Source: Schistosoma mansoni
Taxonomy: Eukaryota > Platyhelminthes > Trematoda > Strigeidida > Schistosomatidae
Reading direction: 5' to 3'
NCBI RefSeq assembly: GCF_000237925.1
Contig: NC_031497.1
Span: 15,054,770 to 15,118,769, forward strand
Length of the DNA stretch: 64,000 nucleotides
The first letter of the stretch is position 1; each line of letters opens with the position of its first letter. The notes under the pieces are model-generated. The model was not told where the DNA came from. It saw only the letters and a program-made list of their open reading frames with translations, and made no database searches. A program made the translations under genes and the position numbers. This document shows positions 23,209-35,100 of this stretch, one piece after another.

Positions 23209-25830
23209 TGGAGGTTCGCGTCTAGCCAGAAAATACTTTATATACTAGGGTAGCATACAGTAGCATAAGGAGGCCTAGTAAAGGGAAAACAGAAAAAGAG
23301 AATCGACGACCCAGAAAGCACAGACAAAGAACTCAAATTTAATGATAACATCAATCTACAACAATCAGAACTAACACAAGCCTCAGACTAAGACAATCTC
23401 GGGATGGAAATTGAAAGTAGGTAGTCTAACTCGATAAAACCCAACAATACACAAATCGCGCCAAACACAATGAGAGGATAGTCAGTGCATTTTATTATTT
23501 TTCAGTACTCAATCCTTGTCAGTCACAATCGACAAACACTTTTAAGGTCTGAATCTTAATTGTCATAAGCTATTGGTATGTATATGAGGGTTAGAGCCTC
23601 TTAGTGACATTTCATGATTCTAAAAGGACACAAAATAGTCTTGTTTACTCATTAACTTGTTAGAGAACTAATTAACTCTTTGTTTTTTTCGGTCTGTGTC
23701 TGAGTAGTTAGAGTGCATGATTGGTTACGAAGGAGTAGAATCCCTGTTATGTTTTTCCCAGGCTGCTTCGAGTAAAACTCACCAATGCTACCGGAATCGG
23801 ATATCCTACTAGCTAGTCACTTAATGAAATCTAATGGAAGCGTAACAATACTGCCTGACATATCGTATTCTGAGCGAGATCTCATCCGGAACATCTCTAA
23901 GGAATCTCGCGAGAAGTTTTTCCACTGAAGAAATATCATTGTGCAAGCTACACAGGAAAACACGGCTAGTGGTCACACAAACTCTGTATTAGGAAATGAA
24001 AATTCATCTAGCAATCCTTGAAGCTTAAAAGCATACTGACTCAACAAGTGACGAGACTAGCCAAGAAGGACGGAGATTCTAGACCCCGGCTAATAAAGAT
24101 GATTTTCTGATCCTCCCATATGGTGGATGAAACTGCTGAAGCATTTCGTGCCAACAGACGTCGGTTGTCAACCGGAATACATATGCATCCGGATAGGCTA
24201 CATTATGCCAGTGAAGATACCACAGGTATTGTAGTTTGATAACACTTTACCAATAAAACCTATGATTGGATCGCACCCACCCAGTGGAATCGAAAGTCAG
24301 GAGCGGGGAGGTTGGGGGATATATTTGGTTGATTATCAATGTATCGAGGAGTGGCTGATCTAAACTGGATAGTGATCGCAGGAGACGTTGAGCACGCCGT
24401 TCCAAACCGTGATCTGGTGAGGGCGAATGACAGAGCGCCTTCAGCTAGGTGAGTTCACCAAAACTAATGTGGTCAGCGTCCAAAATCGAACACTTGCAGA
24501 GCTATTTGTTTTATGGATTTATTTACCGTTACACCAAGACCAAGTTCAAAGGCAAGTTGGAGCTGACAATTCCACCTGTGGACTGTTTTGATCACAAAAA
24601 TCGTGTAAAGGACAGGGATTGTTAACTCGGAAAACCTTTTATAGGTCGGCTACCTGTTCATTCACGTAAGGCCCATGCAGACAAACAGGAAGGAGAAGCT
24701 CACACATTTCAAACTGAAAGCATAAACTGCTTATACATGGATGCCGCGAGTTTACCAAATAAAATGGACGAGCTACGTGAACTTAGCAATTCTAGTAATG
24801 CTAGTTTGATAGGAATATCTGGAACTTGGATATCTTCTTAGTTTAAGGACCAGGAGCTACCAATACCTGAAATGTCTTTGTTTCGCAACGACAGAAAAAC
24901 AAGAACTGTGGATGGAGTAGCCTTATACATATGCGACTGTAGCTGTAAATAACTCCCCAAAATCAATAGCTTTCTAAGTGTTCGACATTGGATGCTATCT
25001 ACGTTGTTTAAGTGGACTTGTTTAACTGAAGGCTTTCGGTCATGCATCCGTACCAGATCACGTTTCGACTAGGAGTGGGACACAGCTCCTACGCTTACTA
25101 GCTAGCTAAGAACAAACGCTTCTCGATATATTGATAACGTATCAAATATATCTTTCCTACCTCTTCTCGTCTGACTTGTGATTTCCCTTGGGCGGGAAAA
25201 GCTTCGCATATAGAAGGTGCTACTGGTCGCTAGTTGTCAAACTAGAATACTGGTCGTATCTTGACGACCATTCCTGGAGTTACAGCAAGTTCATAACCAA
25301 GAGTTTCTCAATCTTCATGGATCCGTATGGTGCTGAGTAGGGTTGTCTACCGACTCAAAATCTCTAGCTGGAGTCATCTATAGAAAGCCCACTGTTGACA
25401 TCGAGTAAAACAATCGCATGCTGGAAGGATTAACGCGCTCTACTAGTATCGGATTCACTCATCCCTTCTTTCTAGGGGACTTCAATCTTCCTAGAGTCGA
25501 TTTCGTGGAACATACCTACATTGGGTGTAAAAAATCAACTGAAGCTCGGTTCTTTAACCTCATTGAGGATCTGAACTATTCGAAAATATGAAATCGGCAA
25601 CTCGTTGGAGAAACAGTCGGACGCCGTCGCGCTTAGACTGGGTATTTACAAATGAAGAATTCCTAGTCGACAACCACTCAATCCTGGCCCTCCTGGGGAA
25701 AGGTGGTCATGCCATTATAGCCTTCAGTTTTGTCAGCAAAACCGAGCAAATATATCCCATCAACAATAGGCGCTGGAATTTCACACGATTGAATGTGTCA
25801 GCTTCACAGGACTATCTACAACAGGTGGAT
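23209..25830 (+). mobile_element. CR1-like LINE (SR1/Perere type), 5' half with endonuclease
   Basis: The first 200 bases match, in reverse, 28640-28932 (CTAGCCAGAAAATACTTTA..., GGGTAGCATACAGTAGCATA), so this is the element's 5' region. An apurinic-type endonuclease follows: SLPNKMDELRELSNSSNASL with LIGISGTWISS (about 24750-24838), DFNLPRVDFVEHTYIGCKK (about 25480-25540), and SRLDWVFTNEEFLVDNHSILAL within an 81-codon open stretch at 25588-25833. There are several stops and frameshifts. The RT half is missing, cut off where an LTR-element fossil begins. Confidence 0.7.
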
Positions 25831-26280
25831 TAGGATGTTCACCCCCAACTTGAAGTGGATGCTCATTGGGATTTCTTATTCCATAGTTAGTCGCCAACTC
25901 GCTCACTAAATCTCTGTCGCCAAATATTGTGAACAGCGATGTGGCAACCCGAAATTCTACTGATTGACCAACTCCAGATATCCCAGTACGACCGCAATAC
26001 TGTTCCTCAATCTCCAATATGCCAGAACACAAACCGTTAGATAGGAATTGTTTATGGGGTCAGAAGAAGAATAAATATAATTTACAGACAATGCATATTT
26101 ATGCAGTTAGGACGGCCGTGAATATTGACCAATAGGAAAGGAGATGTGTAATATGTGAAAAGTCTGGAAACATGTGAAAACATACCATTTCACGTTCGAG
26201 ATAGAATTAGATTCAACAGAATAGTTTTGTGGACATTTTTACGAATACTCTCACTGAAAGTTAAGATACATCATCACATT
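25830..26280 (-). mobile_element. LTR-retrotransposon fossil: LTR plus leader piece, minus strand
   Basis: In reverse it holds CCTATTGGTCAATATTC, TGCATAAATATGCATTG, CTGACCCCATAAACAATTC and then a leader (GAACAGTATTGCGGTCGTAC...) that also stands at 14600-14700. Same family as 14336-14700. No coding core is visible; an old, broken end fragment lying against a CR1-like LINE. Confidence 0.5.
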
Positions 26281-26419
26281 AGTTCCGCAGAAGGTCTTTT
26301 CCGTCACCCTGATAGCATGTTCTAGCATATAAAGATATTACAAGGAATTTTAGACTGAGTTTGTCAGGATACATGTCACTCTGATAAACGCAACCCATGT
26401 ATTTCAAAGGCCTATAAGT

Positions 26420-27620
26420 AGTATACTTTGCGATATACCAACAGACTGGAAAGAGGGACTCCAGAAAAATGATTTTAGTATGTGTGGGAAATACATAAGC
26501 ATCACACGACTATCAGTATTAAAAAGCTTTTAAAAGAATTAGACAAGCCCAAGTGAGATCAACGGTCTGACTTGTGAGGATCATTGCCGTACGGTCACCT
26601 GAATGGAGTTATTCTTTTAACATAACTTCCCTGATTATAAAAACGCATCCGACAGCTGAGATAAAAATATTTTATAGGGTCTCTTCGACGCTATGGAGTA
26701 TCCAATGCAATGGCCGCCATTATACGAGATTCATAGGAAGGAAAAATCTTCAAAGTCATGTATTTGGGTTACTCACAGAAACGATCCAAGTAAATTCTGT
26801 TATCGCATAAAACTTCCTACTATCACCATTTTTCATTCTTATCGTTGCATGCTGGACGTTGAAGACCTTCACACCTCAGAAGTGCAGAATACATAAACAC
26901 TTGAGACACGGCTGGAAAGTGTGGACTTCGAAGATGACCAATCGACTGTGTCCCATACATAGGAATAAATGCGCAAAAAAGACTCACAATGAAGCAGCAG
27001 CTTTCATAGGAATAAGCCTCCACAGTTGCAGAGAAAATGCAAGAACTTGAAATACGGTAAAACGAACAGTAACGAATTCACGCTTGGTGGGGAAGCTTCG
27101 GAAAAGGCAGAAGACTTTACATAATTGAGGACATAATTGATAAACGAAGAGGATTTAATTTACATGTTAAAGCACGGATTGGCATGTGAGGTTACCATTC
27201 CCAACATTTTAGACCATCTTGAACTCAAAAACCTGTCGCACAACACCGAAATTAGAATTTTCGGCCGAAATATTAGGACATTTTGCCGAACGAAATTGAA
27301 ATCATAACGACTATCAAGAAAGTACAGCTATTCTTATAAAGCTATATATGGAAGGTATTGCAGATCTGCTGGCCAGAAACCAGCAGCAATAACCTATTGT
27401 TGCAATGAATAAACCAGATGACATTTGATGAGGGAATTAGGTGGAGACCCTAGAGGATGGTAGCATACATCTCGCGAAACTTTTCAAACACCACCATGAT
27501 GCGAGCCTAAACTCGGAATACCTAAGGTAAAATGAAAATATTCAAACCAAAGAATGGAAGGGTGACATTAAGAGTAAGGGAACAGTTCATCGTGACGTTA
27601 ATACGTTGCATAAAGATTTC
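26420..27620 (+). mobile_element. Highly degenerate RTE (SR3/Perere-3-like, family C) RT region
   Basis: Recognisable only by ordered, broken matches to family C: TDWKEGLQKN and ISITRLSVL, MRIIAVRSPEWSYSFNIT (against LRIIVEQSVEWNSSLYIN), RRYGVSNAMAAIIRDS, DFEDDQSTVSHT (the FADD site, mutated), INEEDL and IRIFGRNIRTF. After that comes a region equal to the end of the C-terminal domain. Dozens of disabling changes make it one of the oldest copies in the window. Confidence 0.55.
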
Positions 27621-28639
27621 AGTATTTGTCTACATTCATACCATAATTTGTTCTGTATGACCATGGATAACTGAAAGACAAACTTGTGATAGTCGGGATT
27701 GCAGAGGTGCGTAAACTATTCTCTTCAACATTTCGGCGGCTAATAGTCATCTGAGATTTGTGAACATTTTGCTTGCAAAGTCTAATTATCTGTGGTCCGG
27801 TACATGTCTGGTAGCAACTTGTGTGTGGTATGTGTTGTTTTCATAAGGCAGAAAATCAGGACGTTCTGAATTACTAATCTGTAATGTAATACTGTCACAA
27901 TTTGGTGACAAGGCCCTCGTATTGTTGTCTGTGAGTTCGTTGACGACAAGATGGCTGGTTAAACTACATCCGTACCTCTGTGTTTAGAACCATATGGACG
28001 TATCTGAAAGATTGAGCGTTTCGGACTGAAACAGATTGCTTTTTCCCAACTTTGACCAATGTACCCGGCTAACCAAACTCATCAATAGAGAATCCTTTTC
28101 TGTGTGGTGAGGAATTTTCTGTCTAAAAATTATTCTAGCATGGATAACTGTGTGGATCTCTAACTGTCCTCCAATTTCGATCCTAATCACCTCAAAACTG
28201 TTCACCCGTTGTTCTGAAAGCCTTTTGTGATAGCCTCATAAGTAGTGAGTTCAAGAGAGAAGGGATACAACGTGTTGATGGAGTGGTTGTTATTTGAGAT
28301 AGGGGATGCCGACATGAGGCCACATCATGTCCCGCCATACGATCAGAGTAAAGTTTTAACTGGTTTGCAGTTTTTCATAAAAAAAATCTGAATTCTCCGT
28401 CGTTAACGCAGTATTCATTGATTAAAAAGACCTAACCATCTTCTCATTCTTAGTGAGATATGGTATAGGAACTTTTGTACAGTATTCTAGGTAAGGTCTG
28501 TCGTCAGCAAAGTAGGAATTTCTAAACAGTTTTGTCAAGACACTCAAAGTATCTAACCAATGATCGTCTCACGTAAACTAGATACTGAAGTCTGCTTAAA
28601 TAAGCTTAGACACAGACCATTCACCTATGAGCACCTGTG
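27621..28639. other. Unassigned intergenic sequence, probably worn transposon
   Basis: Less A/T-rich than the introns and lying between two transposon pieces. A 73-codon minus-strand frame (27984-28205) has no family likeness that I recognise. No RNA or regulatory signal called. Confidence 0.3.
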
Positions 28640-28932
28640 TTGTTTCTCGTCGTCAAAGATCGCAGGATTCGTTCAAGGTCGCCGCGCGGTTATAAACATA
28701 CCAGCTGTAACGGGTGAGGTCATCTATTTCTAGTTTCCACCACATTTTGGGCTTGTGTCGGTTCTGATTACTGTAGAATGGTTTCATTAATAAATGTAAG
28801 TGCTTCATGTGCGCTTTCCGGACCGTCCAGCCACCTTTTCTTTTGTTCTCTTTGCTAGTCCTCAATATGCTACTGTATGCTACCCTGGTATGTAAAGTAT
28901 CTCCTGGCTAGGCTTGAACTCTACACCAACTA
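28640..28932 (-). repeat. Inverted copy of the CR1-like 5' region
   Basis: In reverse it reads GTTCAAGCCTAGCCAGGAG, ATACTTTACATACCAGGGTA, GCATACAGTAGCATATTG..., matching 23209-23280 base for base at most positions and continuing through AACCGACACAAGCCC against AACTAACACAAGCCTCAG (about 23370). A 70-codon frame is open on this strand (28653-28865) and basic, ending in KMWWKLEIDDLTRYSWYVYN; it may be the start of the element's first ORF. With the 23209 copy it forms an inverted pair 5.4 kb apart. Confidence 0.6.
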
Positions 28933-28950
28933 TAGCGCATCTGCGATTGG

Positions 28951-29720
28951 GGTGAGACTACAATTTATGAACGGGCCAATCAGAAGCGTCTGAGGGATAT
29001 CAAGGTAACAGCGCCAATTTCAGCATCTGATGCTCATGTACAATCGGTTTACAGAGGATTTCAGAGAAAACGTGACAATTAAGCAGCTACAATAAATGGG
29101 ACTACTAAGGAGTACCTTTACTTGAAATCGCGGTAATTATTTGACATGTAGACCTTACGCAAACTACCCTGCTATGTTATCTTTCGATGTATTATATTTT
29201 GAAGACGTCTGCTAGAATAAGAACTTTTTTCTCTCGATCCAGATTGAGACTAAGGCAAGCTATAATAATTGCTGTGAACTGTGTAATAAAAGCACCAATA
29301 TTATTTGCTGCAATATTCGCAGATGTTACTAAAGCTTCGGCTGTTCAGACGTATGAGTGTTGTAGGGATATGTGCGTAATAAAAATGACGAACTCACACA
29401 ACTGGAATATATACAAACAATATTGAAGCTATGTAGTCGAGGATGAGAGAGTTTTTGTGACCTTATCATGGCTCCATAGACAGAGTATTATGGAGCCATA
29501 TAGATAAGTTCCTCTACCTTATGCATTACGGTTTTAAAACCTTTGAACCTCTTTCTAACCTTGACAAGTTTTTGGACCATGTAAAAGAAGTGTACCCACT
29601 CTAATTCTTTGGTGTTGTATAATATATTTTTATTCCATACTAACTATCTTCTGATTGGCTAATATTTCTCAAGATCACTTAAGACTCGCTCAAAGGTCGT
29701 CCATAAATTATAGTCTCGCC
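28951..29720 (+). mobile_element. Merlin-like DNA transposon with transposase remnant
   Basis: Terminal inverted repeats are GGTGAGACTACAATTTATGAAC at 28951 and (rc) GGCGAGACTATAATTTATGG at 29720, with a second inner block CCAATCAGA...TCTGATTGG. Inside, 29187-29426 is open for 79 codons: TFFSRSRLRLRQAIIIAVNC, then VTKASAVQTYECCRDMC. This fits the N-terminal part of a Merlin/IS1016-type transposase (a short basic block, then helices resembling a helix-turn-helix and a WxxxCRxxC-like stretch). The catalytic DDE part is not visible, so the copy is non-autonomous. No clean 8-bp target duplication remains (GCGATTGG against GCTAAACC). Confidence 0.6.
29187..29426 (+). pseudogene. Merlin-type transposase fragment
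   Basis: 79-codon frame inside the Merlin-like element. It keeps the N-terminal DNA-binding-like part and ends before the catalytic residues, about 300 bp short of the right terminal repeat. Family likeness is judged by eye on the FFSRSRLRLRQ and CCRDMC blocks; a remote-homology search would settle it. Confidence 0.45.
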
Positions 29721-29989
29721 GCTAAACCTGACAGTAATGTGGTTAGGTCTTACTGTACCTAGTTGACACATTTCGTTGCGGGACCGTTACTATGCATATG
29801 TACCATGATGATTAGTATAAATATATTGTGCTTCCTTGTTCTACGCATATCTGAAGCTTGATATTCGTTTCTGGCGTTAACTAAATGGGAAGAAAATATG
29901 ACATCCTTCTAAATAAAATCATTATTAATATACCATAACATACTTCTAAATGTTAACTATCCTATCCAGCGTAACATGAGAGTAAATGT

Positions 29990-30645
29990 AAGAAGTGTTA
30001 GCCAAATTTATACCTAAAGTTAAACCATAAGCACTGACCTTTTGATAACCGTGCAGACTTTAGGTAATGGCAAGTGGTACGAAAATTTGTAGGCTTCATG
30101 AGCCGAAAATACCCTGATACGGCCGAAAGTGGGGAGGTCCCGCCCTTTCTCTTGAAATGCTCATACGGCCACGCGTATACAGCCTCTGCCATGGAAGTCT
30201 TACTCATTGCCTTCTCGTGGCGGGGGTGTTGCTTACGAAATTGAGAGGACGAAAAGCGAATGTCCGGTGCTTTAACCGGGTTGGTGGGCACGGTAAATCC
30301 ACCTAGGAGAGTTGGAAAACCCTGATTCCAAACCAATGGCGCACATGAACTCTAGTGTCTTGAGGGAACAAATCGCGTATGAACCAGTTGTTGGTCACCG
30401 GGTACCATGGGACTGCATCTCCTTACGATGCTTTACTGCCTTATGGATTATGCCTTTAGGTCAAAGGCTCTGGGTGTAGTCCCCTGAGAAAACCACCTGT
30501 TTCGGTCTGGGCACCCGGGCAGTATCATAACTCTCATACAATTAAATGAAATGACATTTTTTGTGTGGCGCATATATATATCTGGTGCCCCTTTGTACCA
30601 ATATTTATGTGTTCGAATAATAAATAATAATAATAAGGCTTCGTG
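29990..30645 (+). repeat. Tail-sharing non-autonomous repeat, best copy
   Basis: About 650 bp. The body includes GGCCGAAAGTGGGGAGGTCC, CGTGGCGGGGGTGTTGCTTA, TTGGTCACCGGGTACCATGG and ACCACCTGTTTCGGTCTGGG. The 3' tail TTTTTGTGTGGCGCATATAT...CCTTTGTACCAATATTTATG is followed by (AAT)n. The same body stands inverted at 54130-54600 and, worn, at 12560-12960. The tail is that of the RTE copies at 1-1035 and 1845-2880, although the bodies differ. A 112-codon minus-strand frame here (29998-30336) is antisense to the element and is not a gene. Confidence 0.7.
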
Positions 30646-30919
30646 AATTATGTATCTAAGACTTCCACTCAGGGGTTTGTGGCTATATGAAGTGAATCCT
30701 ATTCAGTCGCGGCTTTGTAAATGCATTCACTTTTTATTCTTTTGCTGAAGGTATGTATACCACATATCTTTAGCTGTAACTTCTCTTCTTATTCCTTACT
30801 ACAGCTATTATCATTGACACTACTCATGTTAATTCTGTTCACGTGTTAGTTTTCCTTCAGTTGTGTTTGAAGCTTCACAAGGGCAATGATCAGTTACTGA
30901 CTACATCCTATTAAATTGA

Positions 30920-31207
30920 GGCGAGACTATAATTTATGGACGAACCAATCAGACATAAGATAACAGGTCTTTGATTTTTGCGCACAATCCAGTAATCCAT
31001 TTGACTAAAAATCGTTTCGGCATTTTAGCTGTCGTCAGTTCGTGATGAAAACCCTAAACTAAATTTAGTTCCTAACCATCAACTGTAAATCATAATTCTA
31101 ACTCCTCACTCTGCTTTATAGCCCTCATTTATTCCTTGTTAGTAGATGTACATTCTCAAGGTCACTTTAGCGTCTCTCAAAGCTTGTCCATAAATTATAG
31201 TCTCACC
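30920..31207. mobile_element. Short Merlin-derived MITE
   Basis: 288 bp bounded by GGCGAGACTATAATTTATGG (left) and rc GGTGAGACTATAATTTATGG (right), the same termini as the 28951-29720 element; the CCAATCAGACATAAGATAAC block is also shared. No coding sequence is left. It is a deletion derivative that would need transposase in trans. Confidence 0.65.
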
Positions 31208-31475
31208 AAGTTTACTGCTAGTAAATTTTATTTGCGTACGGATGCACGTCAAGATGAATGGTAATTCATGGCTAACAAATGTGTTAGCAACTTTAGTTAA
31301 CAGTGTTAGCAGTGGTAATAAAACCAACCAAATACATATTTTGTATATGGTAAGTGAAATCAAGAACTTAGAAACATAAGATAATATTAAATCTCAAAGC
31401 CTTTAGGAAGACAAGCACTAGCTATATTTGGACTAAGGTAACCAGTTTGTAAGTATACTGTCCAAAGTCTTCAAT

Positions 31476-31856
31476 CACAAATCCATGAAGTCACTGACAA
31501 GTGGACTGGGCTATGTTGGTTCGTCTAGACTATCTAGTTGGAATCCGCGAAATCATAGCAACTGATTGTTAGAGACCTTGAATGACATTACTCAAAATCG
31601 TTCACAATGGCAAAGGTGCATCCACTCTTTGTGTTCTCCCAAATTCTAATCTTCTAAGTTCTTCATATCCCTTTCTTTTTTCTCTTTCCGAATTTACTTC
31701 ACTGGATTATACTTCTTAAATAACATCTTCAAACCCTAATCTTTCCGAATACTGCTCATACTTTTGCTACAACTGCATCTCTGTGCTAATATGGTATGGG
31801 AACTCAAACTGATGTACGTACGTACGCACGAAGTTCTGTGTTGTGACTGACTGACT
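31476..31856 (+). mobile_element. 5'-truncated family A RTE, 3' end only
   Basis: Begins CACAAATCCATGAAGTCACTG, the region encoding [14 protein letters not shown] in the 47-51 kb copy, and runs through the 3' UTR to TTGTGACTGACTGACTG. It resembles that nearly intact copy more than the defective 7.7/16/21.9 kb lineage. It ends 250 bp upstream of the MRM3 start codon. Confidence 0.75.
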
Positions 31857-32107
31857 GGAATTACGCTTATTACGCTAACCTCAGTCAGGTAGTAGGCATT
31901 TGAACTAGATACAAAGTTCCTAATATCTTTCTATTCATTGCATAATTTAAGCATTCTTGTCGGTAATGTAGCTAACATATATTTCATTGTTTTGTTTTAG
32001 TTCTATAGGCTGTTGCAGATAATCTCATTGTTTTCATTGACAGAGACTTACACGAAGTGGGATCACTTCTTACACCTTCAAGTAGAAGTAATTACAGCAA
32101 ACTTTTG

Positions 32108-35100
32108 ATGAAAAGCGTTTATAATTTATTTTCACGCTCAAGTATATGTTGTGTTCGGGGTCTATCTAGTGGCTTACTTTATGGAGACGAAATACTAGTT
32201 TCTAATAAAGCCTTAACGGCCAAAAAACATAGAAAACGTCAAGTTAACATTAAAACTCATTGTGAAGAAAATGTATCGGTTTGTAATACGAAGAAAATTT
32301 TCTACCCTGAGTTAGATGAAAATGATTCAAAAATCAGGTAAAAGCAAAACAACTATTTATCTCTTTAGCGACGTAATACTTCAAAGTAAGATATCACTAT
32401 CGCATGCTGGTTCTGAAAAAAATGAATCCCGTAAATATCCTGCAATTATTCTAGAAGGAAGCAAACTAATATCAGATGCACTTGCGACAGGGGCAAAAGC
32501 CACCTCTTTGTTCTTTTCTTCACAAGATGTTCTGCAAAAAGTCGGTGATTTAAGCAATGTATTAAATATCTACTACGTCAAGCATCAAGTTATGGGCCGA
32601 ATCTCGTCACTTCAATCTCCTCCCGGAGTAATAGGTAGATTTGTTTCTGGTTTATAATCACACCTTTATCTTTCATATTGCAAATTTAATACAGAACTAC
32701 TAGGAATATATCTATACCTTAGAAGACTAACATAATTTTTAGCTGATATGGGTCCTATACCTTCCCACTTAATTTTCTAAAGAATAGTTTGTTAAGTTTT
32801 CCTGAGATTTCCTAAACAGAATTTACAAAAATAAACCAGATCGTTTATTGCTAAAGTGTGGAATTTATATTGCAGTGTGCATAGGACTTCCACATTATTT
32901 TATGTTTCCACGTATGGTTTTACCATTAAATAGTGACTGGAAAATACAAGTTGACGTGTTTGGTTGACCTATTATAATGATTGTGTAAGTTCGACGATTG
33001 CCTACAAGGTATAGAGCACTTAGCTTATTGATTATTCTAAAGAACATCCTATTGATATACTTTATCGGTCAATAGACTTCTGTACTAAATACAAGTGTTG
33101 ATTTAGAACACAAAGATTCGGATCTGTTATATCACTGATGGGGCATTTCGCTTTTTTAATCAGTGATATCAATAAAAGACAAACATTTACGTTATGAACA
33201 TCAAAAGTGTCGATTACTTCAAATGTATGACATATTGTTTAGAAGGTTCTATCGAAGGTAATATAAAAGTATTTACAGTCGTAGAATGTTTGAGTCCTTT
33301 ACGTAACTCCCAGGTTATTGATAAGTTGATCTTAATTCGTTCTCGAGCTTGTAAGCTGCCCCAAGTTTATTATGCTCAAGTTTCCAGAACTAGCTCTTAT
33401 AAAAATATCTATTTATTGGTATTGAATTAACCCTCTGATTTATTTACGATTCAGAAATAGCTTGGTACGAGAGGACATCAAGAAGTACGCCACAAAAAAT
33501 GGCATGTGTTGTAGAAGTAAAAAAGGAAAGTCATGCAATCAAAATGATTAAAAGTAGTACAAGATAAGATTTTAATGCACATATAACTGTGATAATTCCT
33601 ATCTAGTTAAAAGGTAAATCTTTCTGTTGAAGAATGGAATAGTATTCTGCTGCAAGTTCACCATCAGCTTCTACTTCGAGCTGTGTTTGATAACATCTCA
33701 AACCGCTTAGAAGCTGGAACTATAAAACTCTTTCAAGGGTTTTTTGACGAACTGGTATGTGCTAAGCCAGAAAAACCATCCTCCCTTGCTGTTATAACGC
33801 TCGGTTTTAACGTCTACACGAATGGGACGTTAATTTGCCTTAGACGAACATCTACACTAGATTCCCTCACAGTGTCTGTTCTACAGGACTTCCATACAAC
33901 TCAGCTCAAGAACACGTGATTAGTCTGACTAGGACGTAAACATATTTCCACAGCAAAAACCGACAACAATCTGTCAACAACCACGATAATAATAAGGGTA
34001 AGAGAATATATAATTCATCTAGTACTTGTCAGACTATCTACTAGTTTGACTAAGCAAACAACCAATCATTATCATTCTCGCTCACACATCAATTACTTAG
34101 TTCAATGTCACAGTTTAACCATTTCTCTCAGTCTCTCCCGGTGTTGAAAACAACGCGTGATATAATCGCCACTCAGATAACGCACATGAAGCATCTCCAA
34201 ATCACCAAGGATACTATTTTAAGGCGTTATAATTTGTCAAATGACGTTAGACCCGAACACTCCTTGTTAGACTTCAAAAATCTTCCGCAAATAACAATTG
34301 TCTTGAATCGTCGTCGAACACCACCCTGGAGAGCATAGGTTTCGCAAAAGTAGGATAAATAGTGACCTAGTTTGTCATAGTTTCTTCTAACGTTTTCCAA
34401 AATAAATTTAATCTCGCTATCAGCACAGACTGTTATGGATGAAGGTTTAATGGTGTGAATAAATAAACAAAATCCCAGATACGGAAATTTCTACCACTTT
34501 AGACGGTTCTTTGCCACGAGTCAGTGTAAATATAGTTTTCTGTCAGTTTTGATTGATTATATCTCCTTTTTTAATTTCTCAGTAAGTCGTTTGTTTGTCC
34601 TTTGGGGGTTTTTAAACTTAAATTTGTCTACAAGTTATGGTACATACTACTTATCTCTTCTTGTTTCAGCCCTCTTTGAATTACCACAACAAGACTGTTT
34701 CAAGAGAAAAAATGCGAAATTTTGCTTACCTGTTACTCTTATACTTGATCGAATTAACGATCCTGGAAATATGGGCAGTTTGATCCGTTCGGGTGCAAGT
34801 TTGGGTTTGAATTCTATCTTGGTGACGAAAGGTATCCATCATATTTCTTAGATTTTTGTTTGTATTTTACAACACTCGGTATTCTTTTCGACTTGATTTG
34901 TACTTTTCATCTAGTGATAAGCAGTTTATTAGTTTTCAACTCTGAAAAAATTATATTTGCTTGCCTTGTTTCATCTTTTGATCTGAGGTTAGTTATAATA
35001 CTTCGTATAGTGTTCAGTATCTTTGAATTTTCCTGAATGCTAATTCGAAGTAAACCTTCATTCGCTCCATGCAAGCATTTATCCGTTGGTCCAACACATC

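Larger units (their letters stand above)
23198..32107. promoter_or_regulatory. Divergent intergenic region between the S28 gene and MRM3
   Basis: The two start codons point away from each other across 8.9 kb that must contain both promoters. Nearly all of it is transposon debris (listed separately). No conserved promoter element can be pointed to. A CR1-like repeat starts about 12 bases from the S28 ATG, so the S28 5' UTR or promoter probably includes transposon sequence. Poly-pyrimidine-AG sites at 31991-32000 and 32034-32042 upstream of the MRM3 ATG could be splice or spliced-leader acceptors. Confidence 0.4.

Noticed and set aside
28943-29728. 8-bp target duplication of the Merlin-like element
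   Set aside because: GCGATTGG and GCTAAACC are not alike beyond two bases; the ends may be worn or misplaced.
29998-30336. 112-codon minus-strand frame
   Set aside because: Antisense to the tail-sharing repeat, and the inverted copy at 54 kb does not keep the frame open.
33194-34338. Three 77-78 codon frames in MRM3 intron 2
   Set aside because: No protein likeness, no splice sites in suitable phase, and the SPOUT protein is complete without them.
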